Assembly: GCA_963377175.1 (NCBI GenBank)
Contig: CAUJNA010003503.1
Span: 186,001-250,000 of the forward strand
DNA: 64,000 nt
DNA from: Effrenium voratum
Taxonomy: Eukaryota > Sar > Dinophyceae > Suessiales > Symbiodiniaceae
Direction of reading: 5' to 3'
In this document: piece after piece, positions 45,254-57,310 of the stretch
Layout of the letters: every line of letters begins with the position of its first letter
Numbering within the stretch: position 1 is the first letter of the stretch
The notes under the pieces: model-generated
What the model saw: the letters and a program-made list of their open reading frames with translations, nothing else
What the model was told of the DNA's origin: nothing
Database searches by the model: none
Translations under genes and position numbers: made by a program

Positions 45254-47572
45254 GCACACTGTGTGACTCCGGACCTGAGCAAGACCGCTTGAAGACGTGG
45301 TTGAAGAAGCACGGAGGGTACATGAAAGGCCTGAGCGTGAAGCAGATACCGGGGCGTGGCAAAGGGCTCGTGAAGCAGGATGGACCAGCTGCATCAAGTG
45401 AAATGCTACTGCGGGTGCCTTGGAAGCTGGTCCTACATCGAGACCTCGTGGACAAAGATCCGCGGCTGCAGCAATTGATGGAGAAGTGGCGTCTATCTCA
45501 AGGCAGTGCCAGCGATTCCCAGGCCATCCGCTTCTGGCTTCTCCACTCGGACCCCGAGTGGGCGCCGTGGTTGGAGCTTCTGCCCCAGGAGCTCAACGCC
45601 GGCGCCGAGGCCTTGCCGCTGGCCTTGGCCTTTTCGGGCTCCGAGGCCCTCAGGGGCACCGCCTTGCAGAGGGAGGCGGAGGTGCTGCTGGAGGCCAAGA
45701 GAAGCGAGTGGCACGCCCTGTCGCTCATAGCTCCGATGGCTCCGACCTGGGAGCGCTTCCTGTGGGCCCAGGCCATTGTGTCCACCAGATCCAGCACCTT
45801 GCCCATGGGGCCCCGCGAGGTGCCGTGCCTGGTGCCTGTCCTAGATTTCGCCAACCATGGAGAGCCCAATGCCTGTATCCGCGGCACTGGGAAGGGAGTT
45901 GAGCTGGTGGCGTGCAAGGCGATCCTGGAAGGAGAGGAGAGCCTCTGCCGCAAGCCAGGCACCGCACGTGTTCTGCAGAAGATATCCATCCGAGTCCATG
46001 CCAACCAGTTCTTGAACAGGCAGGTAGCCACCAGCATTGCCCCAGTGAGATCCCAGGACGTCATGCTGTCTTGCCCTCCTGCCCGGCGTGACGGGGAGTT
46101 TTCATTCCGTGGCAGGTGCGGGTGGCGGGCCTGACAAGGGCGCGTTCCCCATCCCTCCTTCCATCCATCCATCCATCCATCCATCCATGCATCCATGCAT
46201 TCATCCATCCATGCTTGCATGCATGTATCCATCCACCCAGCCATCCATCCATGCATGTATCTATCCATCCCTCCCTCCCGACACGTCCGTCCGTCCATCC
46301 GTCCATCCATCCATCCATCCATCCATCCATCCATCCATCCATCCATCCATCCATCCATCCATCCATCCATCCATCCACCTCTCAACGCTGCTTTGTTTTG
46401 GAGTCCCGGCCAAAATGCAAATGTATAGAAAGCCCAATCGCGCATAAGTTGCCTTTCTTCAAGGGCCGAGCCAAAAAGAAGTGCGGGTGAGGATCCTCAT
46501 CTCCTACGGCGCCCACAGCGCGGAGCAGTTCCTTTTTGCCTTCGGCTTCTTTCCGCCGGAGGCGGAGGTTGAGCCCGTGGTTCCGCTGCGAAGCTCCACG
46601 CCCTTGGTGCTGCGGGCCAACAAGCAGGCACGGAGTGGGGGCGGCGCCAGGCAAAGACGGCATGCGCGTCTTGATTCACAACCGACGTGAGGTTACCTTC
46701 AGGTCCAGTTGGAATCTAAGGTTTACCGTAGATAGTTTGAATGCTGATTATGTCAATTGAAAAAACAAGCGATAGTAGTTGGTTCTCATTTGAGTACACA
46801 CATCTTTCCAGAAGAATGGATGCGTCGATTAACGCAACCCCACAGGGCGTGGAGGAGCTGCTGGGAGCCTTGGGTGAGCCGCCAGGTCAACAAAGGGCCG
46901 CGCACAGGCAAGGGTGAAGAGTTGTGTCAGGGAGAGAGACTGGTGGGAGGCTACTAGGTGGTTTGTGCCGAAACAGGGGGACTCATCTGGTTGGCCCATG
47001 TTTGGAGGAAACTAGCATAAGCCCAGCCAGTTGGGCCTCCTTGTCTTGACATACCTGCGTTTACTCATTCCCATTACAGCCCACCATGCCGAGCTTTCTC
47101 GGGCAAGGGCGCAACAATGCGCCATGTTAGCACTGGTTCACTTGGGATTACTCGAAAGGGAAGTTGGATAAACTCTGCGCTGCCTGGCCTCAATGTGGGT
47201 CAAAACCAATGGTACCATTTTAGGGTAGGTGAATTCACACCCATTTTAGGCTATTTTAGTGGGGATTGGGATGTTCACGGGGCTAACCGGGATTTTGACC
47301 CATGGCCAGGTTTTGGTCTGGCTTTGAGTCTCAGTTGGGTGTGGGTCAAAATGGGTACCCAAATGGAACCCGAGTAAATGGAAACAAGGGCTAAAACCTG
47401 CGGTCTTTAATTTTGACCCGTACCCAGTTGGACCAGGGCTAGGCCATCCGAGTCGCCAGGCTGCTCGACGCCTGGCTCGCCGAGCTCAGGCGGCCGCGGC
47501 AGGACGTAGGTGCCGCACGGGCGCTGCGCGAGCGACACGCCGCTGTGGTGGCCAAGGTCAAGGGCCTCTTAG
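45254..47572 (+). CDS. SET-domain protein lysine methyltransferase (Rubisco-LSMT/SETD3-6 type)
   Basis: Exon 1 (45254-45940) reads [19 protein letters not shown] ('v.....GrGl.a'), then a long helical insert, then [20 protein letters not shown], the D..NH SAM/substrate motif of this class. Exon 2 (46482 to about 46630) reads [20 protein letters not shown], the 'i.i.YG.~sN.elL..YGF' end of the SET fold. Joining 45940 (GC donor) to 46482 keeps the frame. A third segment (about 47444-47572) reads [20 protein letters not shown] then [20 protein letters not shown]. It fits the helical Rubisco-substrate-binding domain that follows SET ('D...l.......A...R..ek.iL'). One or more exons between 46630 and 47444 are missing. 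Such enzymes methylate non-histone lysines or histidine; the substrate is not readable here. The intron after exon 1 holds an ATCC array, and the intron before the last exon holds two TIR elements. Confidence 0.78.
46156..46378. repeat. (ATCC)n microsatellite
   Basis: Interrupted then pure CCAT/ATCC tetranucleotide repeat inside the first intron of the SET gene. The open frames of repeated IHPS or MDGW are products of it. Confidence 0.95.
47196..47302. mobile_element. TIR element family A
   Basis: Starts TGGGTCAAAACCAATGGTAC and ends GGGATTTTGACCCA. It is the closest relative of the 43068 copy, sharing TTTTAGTGGGGATTGGGATG. It lies in an intron of the SET gene. Confidence 0.78.
47342..47426. 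repeat. Diverged family A-like inverted repeat
   Basis: Starts TGGGTCAAAATGGGTACCCA and ends TTTTGACCCGTACCCA, again inverted. It is 40 bp downstream of the full copy and in the same intron. Confidence 0.6.
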
Positions 47573-47675
47573 AGGGTCACTCGGGCAGAGACTTGGGCCG
47601 TTTCATGTCCATGGGCAAGTTGTTTGCACTTCTGTTGGGCATTTGTGTTTATATTAACCAAACATGCATTGTATA

Positions 47676-47706
47676 CATAATATATATATATATATATATA
47701 TATATC
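47676..47706. repeat. (TA)n tract
   Basis: ATAATATATATATATATATA-type run. Confidence 0.95.
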
Positions 47707-48145
47707 ATACGGATAATAGTATTTGCCCATTGACCAGTTGAACCACAGGGGTATCTAAGTCCAGATAAGAAGATGTAGGAAGATGTTGGAAAGTGTTAGG
47801 CGCTCATTGACTTTCCTCAACGGCTCGGACTCTGCAAATGAATCCAAAGAAATGGCTTTGATATGACTGAGGCAGTGCAATCCCAAGCGACTTCTCAAGC
47901 TGTTTGATGTCAAGGCTCCGAATCACCAACCAATGTGCTGATTCTGAGTACTTTTTCCCTAAATAAGGGCCCATTCCGCAAGGCGCGTACATACCCAGCT
48001 GCCTAGGCGATTGATGGTTTCTTGGCGAGTCTCGCAAAGTGTTTGCACTGCGCTGTGCTTTGTCGTCATGGCTTACATGGACAGATGCACTGCAGAGATC
48101 TGCAAGAGCAAGAGCGGGTGGGCATCATGCAGCTGGAATCCTCAG

Positions 48146-48239
48146 GGCACTGCAGCCGAGCGTGGATCTCATTTACAGCCAGCGACCAGTCGAAGGTGCT
48201 GTCGCGCTACAGTGGATGGACGAAATCCTGCACCAGTTG
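48146..48239 (+). CDS. Orphan exon, unknown protein
   Basis: Bounded by CCTCAG and a GTAGGT donor. Reads ALQPSVDLIYSQRPVEGAVA then LQWMDEILHQL. Good splice sites and composition, but no family is recognised. Confidence 0.38.
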
Positions 48240-51040
48240 GTAGGTGGTTTACCCCAGTTTTGATAGAGCTTTATCAATTCCAACTGATGGCGCTGCGACC
48301 TGCTAAGGGAAACTTGTCGCCTGGCCTCTTTTTGTGCTGAAGACGGAACTGTAATGAAATGAGACAGCTCTCGCCAGAGACGAAGGTCTCAAAGAGCCCC
48401 GGGCGCCAGCGAGTAATTTGCTTGGCAGCGAGGAAAGGAAAAGGTGCCTTGCAGGTGCGCCCGAGTTTGCATTGGAGTTATGGCACACACAGTGAGCCAC
48501 TAACCTGAGCCAACATCTTTCCTTAGCCCTGCGAAATGCTTCGGAGACAGCAAAGAAATTCCACTTGCTTGACATGGCACACAGCTAAAGCTGGGAACCA
48601 AAGCAACTCAGCTGAGGAGCTAGAGCTGCCACAGCTCGCAGCGCCTTTGGCAGTGCTGGTGGGCCAAGCTTGGCATTGGCTGAAGTCTTGCCGGGCCATC
48701 TGCGGTTCTTCAGCTGTCGCAAAGGGTTTGTATGCGGCTAAGCTTGCCAGCGGTTGCTGGGTGCCTTGCATGCTTAGAACTCCCACTCAAGGTGTAACAG
48801 ACATTCAAAGAAGCTGGATCTAGCCATACAAACGTCTGGAGTGAGTGCATCTTTTTAGCCCCAAACAAAGCGCCCTACGGTCCTACATTCGCGTCCAAGC
48901 ATTTGTTTGCAACATGCCAAGCTTTGGATCGCACACTCCTGCATTCTGCAATGCCAGATAGTGGTGGTGATGCTGGCATCACCCACGTTGAACCGGTCAG
49001 TGATCAGCATCCTGACTGAAGAAGCCAGTCGCCTGATCGCCGGTGCAGATGTGGAATGAGTCCTTGTGCACGTTCCTATGACAAGCCTAATACATGTTGG
49101 AGAAAGGTGTTGCACTACTTGAGACCAACACTACAAACTACCAGCACAGCAGGCTTTCTTCTGGCTCCCTTCATTTCTTCATATTAATGTGCTCTTAAGT
49201 TGGCAACACAATGTTTGATATGCTTAGACATGTCCACGCCACAGATTGCAGTTGCTTCCATTTGCAGACACACATGATGCAGATGGCAGAGGTCCATGCG
49301 CCATTCAAATCGGTTTGTCACAGGACCAGCCAAACGGAGAATGCCGCGATAATGCTGCGCAACACATTGCATTGCATTGCACTTGCTGCCATGCCTTGTG
49401 TTTGCTGTTTAATCATGACATGGCATACTTGATGTTGTTGGTGTACTTGCACTGCTTCGTCACTTTCAAATGCTGTGGCGGCTCGGGTCATCTTGATCAT
49501 GCCGGTTGTCGCCATTCTCGCTGTTGCTGGCTTGGTTGCCTCCATGCTGTCCTCCTGGGCTTGATGTACTTCAAGTTGGATATGATGTCTCTTTGCTATT
49601 CTCTTCCCACCTCCACACAAACAAGAATCGGTTGGGAGGGTGGCTTGGAGAGAGGATCTGACAAGTGAAAGCGAATTAACGAACCTACGGTGAGAGAGGA
49701 AATAGGTAACCCACGGTTCACTCCCTTCTGCCGTTCGCCTTTTTCATTGACTGTTAACCAGTTGAAGGCCATCTCGTTCTGATGAACAATCTCATTTCTA
49801 TCTCGTAACAACTCTTGGTTTTTAACAGACAGGAGATGAATGATGGAGGGATGAAAGCCGTTGAGTTGCTTTCATGTCTGCTCTCGTTCAGTCATTCTTC
49901 TTTCCACCTCCATTTGTTACTGAATAATTGAATGCGTGTGTTTATGAGGGCATCAGGCAAGGAAGTATCGATTTGGCAAATACTTAGTATGTGAAAGTGG
50001 TCCAATCTGCACATTTGGTGCTTCGATATGCGTAGTCCATGACCATCTCGCGTGCACGCATGTTGACCATGGCGCAAGTCACTCTGAAGTCTGAGGCATT
50101 GCCTGGTGTACGATCAACTCGTGGGCTCCCAAGTCATCGCCTGTGGCCCCACCTTGCAAGACTGCAAACCAAAGCTTTGCCTCGGCAGAGCACATTTTGG
50201 TGCTGAGTGTTTTTGTGCTTGGAAACACATGTCATGTACTGCACTGATCGCAGTATGTTGGGGATAGCCAGACACTTTATGCGACACATCTGCGCAGGGC
50301 TGCCATGGAGTGCCAGCGCAACAGCTAGTGAAGGACTGCGATGGGAATGACGTTGGGACCCTTCCATAATCCCAGACGCTCCATTTGAGCAGTAGTCAAC
50401 ATCCTTGCCAGGAGTTCCTCTACTGGTTTTAGCTCAGATTGTGATGAAGCTCTCCAGAGATCGACCATGGTAGAGTCAATCCTGAATGGTTGACGTTGCT
50501 GCACGCAGAGTGCCATAGCCATAGATGGGCCTCCGCAACTATGCAGTGGAACCAACAATAGCTTGCATGATCCCAAAGCCTGGAGACAACAGACAGAATG
50601 TTGTGTGGACCCCGTTGGTTGTCCAACGAGTCTTCCCACTCGTTTTGCTGAACATATGATCAGGGCAACACCTTTGCGACCAGTACTAGTTGGGTACAAT
50701 GGGTCGGTGAAAAAGCATTTGAAGAGGTCTGCCAGCCTGCCTGTTCTTCGGAATCCGTAAATGTTCCCCCAAACCATGTATGGTGACCCATAGTCTGCCG
50801 GCCTCATCCGTTTTGCTCTTCAAAGAGCTTGGCCAAAACAGCGGGCAGCGCTATGTCATTGCCTTCATTTGAACACGACGCTAGGCCATTGGAACATGGG
50901 TTTGTCCGCAAACGGAGCACCCTCCCAAGCTGCACTCAGTCTTTCACTGGGGCCCCTGGGGTTGCCGCCTTTCGGTCTCGCGCCGAGGGAGGGCTCCAGT
51001 TCGGCCCCCCCGCCCCCAGACAGCTTGACGCGAGTCGCAG

Positions 51041-54000
51041 GATCTGGCAGAGCTGAAAGAATTCCAGTGGGGTCACTTGAGCAAAGTTAGCCCTTGGAGT
51101 TTGAGCCTCAAAGCCTTCCGCAAGGTTTGCATCAGTGGCCCTTTTTGACAACTGGAGTGGACAAAGAAGCTGTGGAGGTTATGCCGACCCCAGCAGCGGA
51201 GCAAGGCTCTGCCAAAGTGCGGGGGTCGATCTCTTGTCGTGCTACACTGGCGGCCGGTTTCCCCTCACCTGCAAGATGAACCACTCTTCCTAGTATTATT
51301 GGATTCCACAGCCATGGACGCCGGCCATGGTAGTCGGCGGCCCAGTGGTCTTAAAACAGCCGGGCACTTCGAGCGAAAAAAGAAAACGGGCCCGCGCAGC
51401 TGCATGCTGCATGAACGTAGTGGCCAGCCGGGTGAGAGCAGGCTTGAGGCCTTGAGGCAACGGCACGATGCCTGGTGGAGACGTTCAGTCTGACTGCCGT
51501 GGTTGGCTCAACAGGTGGCCACAAACAGTTCATGGATACTGAGCGGCTTCACTTAGCAACGTGTGTCATTTGCCATCTCACAACACCTCGGTCAAGGAAT
51601 AGGCAACATGCTAAATGAGAGCCGACGTGGAGGGCAGCAAGAGAACACACTTTCACATGTCTGAGCTTACACGCCTTGTTCACAAAAGCTGAGGGGCGTG
51701 CCAGAAAGCAGAGGTTCAAGAGTATCACTTGCCATAGCCAACGGGCACCAGGCATCCAGGTACATCCAAAGCAAGCGGAGCAGCTGGGAGACTTGGCCGG
51801 CTTCCAAGTAATTTCCAGGGTCCTAAAGCTGTGTCTGACGCCAGATGTGTCTCCACGTTGAATTCCAGGCCTTGAAGCTTTTAGTTGGGTTTCAACTCAG
51901 CATTGACCTTGAACCAACACATCCGGAGCACATCTTTCGGGGTCGCCGGGGCAAGCTTTTTGGTGCCAGTGACACTTGCTCTGCAAGGACTTTGGCCATG
52001 GGGAGAAAGCGTGGGGGAGTTGCCCAGCTGCACCTGGCATGCTGCCTGACGTTCAGTCATGCTCTGCCCTGGCCAGGAAGGCGGCGAGGATGCCCCATTT
52101 CCGAGTGTTCCTGCAGGAGCACGGAACCATACAGTACTCGTCTCTAGCCAAATGGGTCAAAACCCTGTGCCATGTTCATCCACCCCAAAATGGAGCTATA
52201 GGTTATGCCCCACCAAATGGGAGCTTTCGAATCGGCCAGGAGCTTTGGACCCGATAGCACTGGGCTTCCCACCACCGCCTGGCGCTGCCCCAGCCCCAGC
52301 CGCCGCCCCGGCCCTCCCCTCCGCCCCCGTGCCTACCCCCCCAGCCCCGGCCAGCGGGGCAGCCGCGCCGCCCCCGGGACCGGGTTTGGGGCTGCCCATC
52401 ATGCCGCAAATGCCGGGGATGCCACAGATGCCGCAGATGGGGCAGATGGGGCAATTTCCAGGGCTGCCTGGCCAGCTGCCCGGGTTGCAGATGGGGCTGC
52501 CGGGGCTGCCTGGGATGCCAGGACAAATGCGGCCAGGCCGGAGCTTGCAACGTTGGCAACATTACATCCATTATGTTTAGGAATCATTGCTGTTGACGAA
52601 GCCGAGTGGCAGAGTTTGTCAAACTCTAGAAGTGAGTGTTGCTTCTGCCAGGAAAATTGGCCTTGGCAAAGAACTGTTTTGAATGTTGGGGTTCCGGAAA
52701 AGTGCATGGTCGCCTGCTGGTTTTCCTTGGAAGCAGTGGACACGCATGTTTTGGCCACATGTCCGCGTGAAGCGCGGCCAGGTTTGCCTATGCCGCCAAA
52801 GGCGCCAGGAATGGGGCTGCCGGGGATGCCCTCCATGGGTGCCATGGGTCTGCTGCCGGGCATGGCGGCGCCGCCACGGCTGCCAGGCAGAGCTCAAAAG
52901 TGAAGAAGCCCCGGTGAGTTTTGGAGGGAAAGGTCACCCCAGCCATACGAGGGTCATGATGGTTCTTTGCTGCGTCTCGCTCCAAGCTGCGTTTGGGCCA
53001 AGGGCCGCCAAGGGCCAGTTTATGGCGATGTCACCTCCAAGATGCATGCATGAGTTTGCACGCATGTGACTTGTGCGCGCCTCCAGGAATGCCACCGCCG
53101 GGATCTCTCGATTCGGAGGCATTGGCCCAGATGAGGCAAGCCACGCAGACGCTCGCTGGGCCCAAGTACTTTGAGTAGCCCGTTCCCACAGCCCGTGTGG
53201 CAAGCTGAAGTTGGAGTCCGTTTGAGAATCGGAAGTTGAGGTTTGCAGGATGTCTATCAGCTGCCAAGACCTCGCTCTCTGTCAGGTTCCAGCAGGTCGC
53301 CGTGGAGTACGAGCAGATCAAGAGTGCCGGCATTGACCCGCAAGTGCAGGAGTTGGCAGAGTACCACGGCCTAGGCACGACGCGACGAGACGCAAACCGA
53401 TGCGAGCATGTCAAAGTGTTGACGGCACGTTTGCGCTTGACACTTTGCCAGACGAGAGAGCCACGCGTGCGCTGGATGAAGAGATGAAAAAGCGACGGGG
53501 CTCGTTCCGTGGCAAGCATTGGAGGTCCGCCTTTCGTTTGATCCGAAACCAGAACCTCACTCTTACCATTTATTTTGCTCACCAGTGACATCAACATGGG
53601 TACGAAGAGGTATGCCACACCGCACTAAGGTTTGAGTCAGATATGCAGGCTCTTTGGGTCGGATTGGAGGGCTCCAAGAATCCATCAGGACTGAATGCTT
53701 TGGCAGTCGTTTTGTGAGCGAGATACAGACATGTCCCCTACCTCTTGCATGTGAATTGACTTTAGATCACACATGGCCATGGCATTCCTCGGCACATCAC
53801 CCGAATTATGAGCCATGCCGGATCAAGAAGCCCACACAGGAATGCTGATGATGAAGCTGAAAGACATGCGCATGGGAGTCTTCAAGGGCATGACGGCTCT
53901 GAACAAGAAGGCCAGCTCCGTCTTGGTAGTTGCAAGGCCTGATGAAATGGTGGTTTTCCTTTTGGTTTCCCTTCAAACCCTCAACAAAAAGGGCACCACC

Positions 54001-56117
54001 AAACAAAAACAGACCCAGTGCTCCCCTCGGAGTCATGTTCATTGATTCATTTGCCTGTCAGATCCAAGACTTCGCAAAACGGAATCGATTGGATGCACAA
54101 GCCGCCGTGAAGCTGGGCGAGGCCCGTTCGGGGCGTGCGTGGGCAGCGTGAAGCCACTAGCTTGGGGAACATCAGCCTGAAATTGACTCGGCCTTGCTGG
54201 CATGGAGAGCATCATTTGTTTGCCAACCAAGGCTTGATGATCATTAGGAGGGTGCTCACTTGTGCGCCGAGTTTTTTTTTTTCTGGCAGAAAGTGAGACC
54301 TGAGGGAGGCAATCCCCACATGCGAAGTGCATGTTTGAATGCAGAAACATGCTGACTGCAAGCTTGGGAGAACTGGACTGTGCAGTGTTTGGAAGAGCAG
54401 AGCCAGACAGTTCTGAGGTGCCCATATGTCGAAAGCAGATGTGAAGCAACACTGACTTGCTAACGGATAGAGATATTGGTCCATGTCTGGAGCAGTTGCA
54501 TTCCATACACTGCTGCCCACGAGAGCATTTGAGGGCTTCAACGAGTTTCTTATTCCCATACTGCACTTTGTGCCTGGAAGGTCATGGAGGGTCGTGATGA
54601 CATTGACGGCGATCTTGCAAAGATAGCCAAGCGCCAACCTTACGGCGTTCAGACTCCGATCTTGATTTGGAGTGGCTCGTGCTTGAATGCTTGAATTTGC
54701 TTCCCAGGCATTTGGAAAGATCCAACAAGCCATCCTCCTTGATGATGATGATGCTCCGTGAACTGCGAGATGGCAAGCCGGTGAAGGATGCAGATTCGAT
54801 TGTGCTGCCAGTCGTTTTCTTTGCACAGATGCATCTCTGGATTTGGAGAAGAAAGGCAATTCTGCTTAAGCTAGAAGCATGGTTGGACCGCCTGACCATG
54901 GTGGCATGAAACAGGCCCATTGATGAAGGAAGACTTGTGGGATAAGTCAAAATTAAGAGGGAAGAGAGACATGGGAACTCCTTGAAAGCTTTTGGTACTG
55001 GAAGATCCGCAGGATCCGGAGTACGCGGCTGCTATTGGCAGCAAGGATGGGGCCTGAGCCAGCACTGCCATCTTCACGTGATAAATGGATGGAAACTTGA
55101 AACTCTCAACCTGGGCGGTTCAAAGGCAATCCATCCCGTTGTAGTGGTTTTTCAAACCCAATAGTAGTTACCCAATGGGATGCCCTTGAACACGTTGAAT
55201 TGAGTCGCTAAATGCCCCCCAGAGCTCCGAAGCAGATTTCTGTCGCCGTTCGCATATCTTTCCAGCCAGATCCATGAGCGCGAACTCCGAGATGCTATGA
55301 AGGAGAGAATGTGCCTTTGTGTTCAGCCGCGCTTTGTCCCTTTTGTCTTTGTGCCCGTGATTGAACCTTAGGGCACTGGTCCCTGGCAACTCATCAATTC
55401 TGGGCTGGCACTCGCAGGGCTCAATTTGCACCGTTTGGACTTTACAACAGGTTCTTGAGTGCTTGATCCGACAGTGGCAGGACCGCGATCGAAGCCGCAG
55501 CAAGCCTAGAGGTGGTAGAGACGAATCAAAAGGTGGTCGACACGACAGGCGCGGATGCATGATTGGCATAAGCACAGATTGCGGAGAGATCGCTGCATTG
55601 GACTGGAGTGCCTCCCATGTTCATTTGCGGACTTCTGGCATGAGCATCCTCGTGCCAGGGAGAGGCGCGATCGTGACCGCAACCTGGCTTTGTCACAGCA
55701 TGAAGATGAGTTCTGCGGGGTGTGTGTGTGAGAGAGATTGTGCGTGTGTGTGTGTGTGTCTGTGTGTGTGTGTGTGCCTGCATCGATTGGATAGTAGTTG
55801 CCCTAGGAGATAGGGAGCGGGACCGTGACCGCCGGGATGATCGTCGTGAAGCTCGGCCGCAAAAGAAAGGGCATTGTTTCGCGCTAGAAAGCTAAACGTG
55901 CAAGCTGGGAGGGTGAGCCGCACAGTGGCGGGAAGCTGCGTGGTTGTCCCAAGGGCCGAATGGATGTGCCCGAGGTCGGTGAATCGGCAAGTTGCAAGGC
56001 TCAAATCGCCAGGACAGAGGTGACCGTGAGCGCGGTGGCGGTGACCGTGGAGATCGTGGGGACCGTGGTGGTGGTGGCGAGCGAGGTGACCGAGGTGATG
56101 GGGGAGGCAGGTCCCAG
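51041..56117 (+). CDS. RNA-binding/splicing-type protein with Pro-Met-Gly and RD/RGG regions, about 14 exons
   Basis: Exon chain: 51041-51124, 51428-51469, 52258-52536, 52782-52886, 53087-53165, 53286-53374, 53452-53499, 53840-53910, 54062-54121, 54581-54630, 54708-54789, 55481-55548, 55659-55678, 55810-55850, 56013-56117. From 52258 on, phases agree at every junction. Almost all donors are GC (GT only near 53166 and at 56118). Content in order: helical start (DLAELKEFQWGHLSKVSPWS); Pro/Ala then MPQMPGMPQMPQMGQ-type segments; helical core (VEYEQIKSAGIDPQVQELAE, DERATRALDEEMKKRRG, IQDFAKRNRLDAQAAVKLGE, SNKPSSLMMMMLRELRDGKP); Arg/Asp and Arg/Ser-rich exons; and a final RGG box (DRGDRERGGGDRGDRGDRGG). 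RD/RGG tails are typical of nuclear RNA-binding and splicing proteins. The core is coherent but I cannot name its family. The first and last exons are not identified, and the two at 51041 and 51428 are less sure. Confidence 0.68.
52153..52200. repeat. Family A fragment
   Basis: TGGGTCAAAACC followed by diverged sequence with CCCCAAAATGG. Only the left end of the element is clear. Confidence 0.4.
55719..55780. repeat. (GT)n microsatellite
   Basis: GTGTGTGTG tracts interrupted by GAGAGAGATTGTGC, inside an intron of the RGG-protein gene. Confidence 0.92.
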
Positions 56118-56793
56118 GTGAATTGATTCGTGCAACGAGTGCGAATACATTCGCTTCCTTGGAGGGCTTGAGGTGGCTGAAGTGACAAACCGAGAGTGTG
56201 CCGCTGCCGTCAGGTCGGTGATGCCCGACATGGCAAAGAAGCTGCTTAGATGCAATGAAGTTGGCAGAGAGCCTCATTTCGTCTTTGCATTCTCTTCCGG
56301 AAGTAAGGACGAGCACCATTTTGCTGATGAGACCCGCTTCATGAGTTGCGCCCGCTGTTTGCTTGCAGGGTTACTATTCACAGGCAAGGATATATCAGTG
56401 TGGGAAGAGAGAAGTGTATGGAGACCAGTCTCCCAGTGAATGGGATTGTGATCGAAGGCCAGTTCTGAAGCAAGAATTGCAATCCTGCGCAGTGACTCAC
56501 TGGCTCTCCTGGGCGCGAGCTGCTTGAGTTAGCCAGATGTCTACGGAACAGCTGGCCAGGCTTCAGGCTTGCAACAAGAGTTCCCATCTGAGCATTTGCT
56601 TTCGGCGGCGAGCGGCCATGCTTCAACATATCTTATGATAGTGTCCTGGAATTAGGAGCCTTGAGACAAGGGCAGACCAAATCAGGGGGTATGTGCACGC
56701 AATGCTCAGCAGGCGATTGTCTCAATTGCTGTCAGTTGCCATAAGTGTGGACTTATGGCGCACGTGAAGGAGCTACGGCACTAATATGCAAAA

Positions 56794-56795
<2 letters not shown>
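56118..56795. other. No gene resolved
   Basis: The 3' end of the RNA-binding gene may lie here; a frame at 56170-56260 (NRECAAAVRSVMPDMAKKLL) is a weak exon candidate. The stretch ends at a poly-T run. Confidence 0.35.

Positions 56796-56828
<33 letters not shown>
56796..56828. repeat. Poly-T tract marking a change of sequence type
   Basis: About 33 consecutive T. Upstream is ordinary gene-bearing sequence. Downstream is GAAATTTCGG-rich palindromic repeat, then microsatellites. It could be the poly-A tail of a minus-strand retro-insertion or an assembly weak point. Confidence 0.8.
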
Positions 56829-56829
<1 letters not shown>

Positions 56830-57029
56830 TATGTAATTATTTTACAGAGGCATACTTTTTGGGAAAGATTAATGGGTTTTGGTGTATATGTTATTCTCCT
56901 ATAAACCGGTACTGGAGGTCGCATTTCCCGTGCACCGGCAAGCCGTTGCAGCGGTACTCCGGCCGAATCGCAGTGCTTGCGGCGAGCGGCTATGCTTGTC
57001 TCGGTCTTTTGTCCGCGGCACAAACTCCC

Positions 57030-57310
57030 GCTTCTTCGCGCGGCCCGGAAGGCCCCGAAATTTTGCCGAAATTTCGGGGGGAGGGGGGGGGGGGGTTCTT
57101 AACAACTTTGCTTAGAGTTCTCGCGGCGTAACCCGGCCAAATTTTCCCGGATTTTGGGTCGCTTCCGGCGACGCGGCTCTTAGGTTTCCGGACGTTACCC
57201 CCGCAAATTTCTTCAGAATTTGGCGGCTTTCCGAAAAAATACTGGGCCAAATTTCGGGGAAATTTGGGGACCTGTCCGAGTCGAAATTTCTCGAAAATTT
57301 CGTGCCGGGT
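57030..57310. repeat. CCGAAATTTCGG-rich repeat, copy 1
   Basis: Contains GAAATTTCGGGG, GGCGGCTTTCCGAAAAAATA and GACGCGGCTCTTAGGTTTCC. A diverged, more AT-rich copy lies at 59090-59200 (GGTGATTTTCCGAAAAAATA), and each is followed by a pyrimidine microsatellite. Confidence 0.65.

Larger units (their letters stand above)
47573..51040. other. Mostly unassigned
   Basis: Apart from the exon at 48146, only short open frames are seen. One at 48600-48760 (LPQLAAPLAVLVGQAWHWLK) is helical but unassigned. Nothing at 48850-50800 stands out. Confidence 0.35.

Noticed and set aside
46061..46445. MDGW/IHPS open frames
   Set aside because: ATCC tetranucleotide repeat inside a SET-gene intron.
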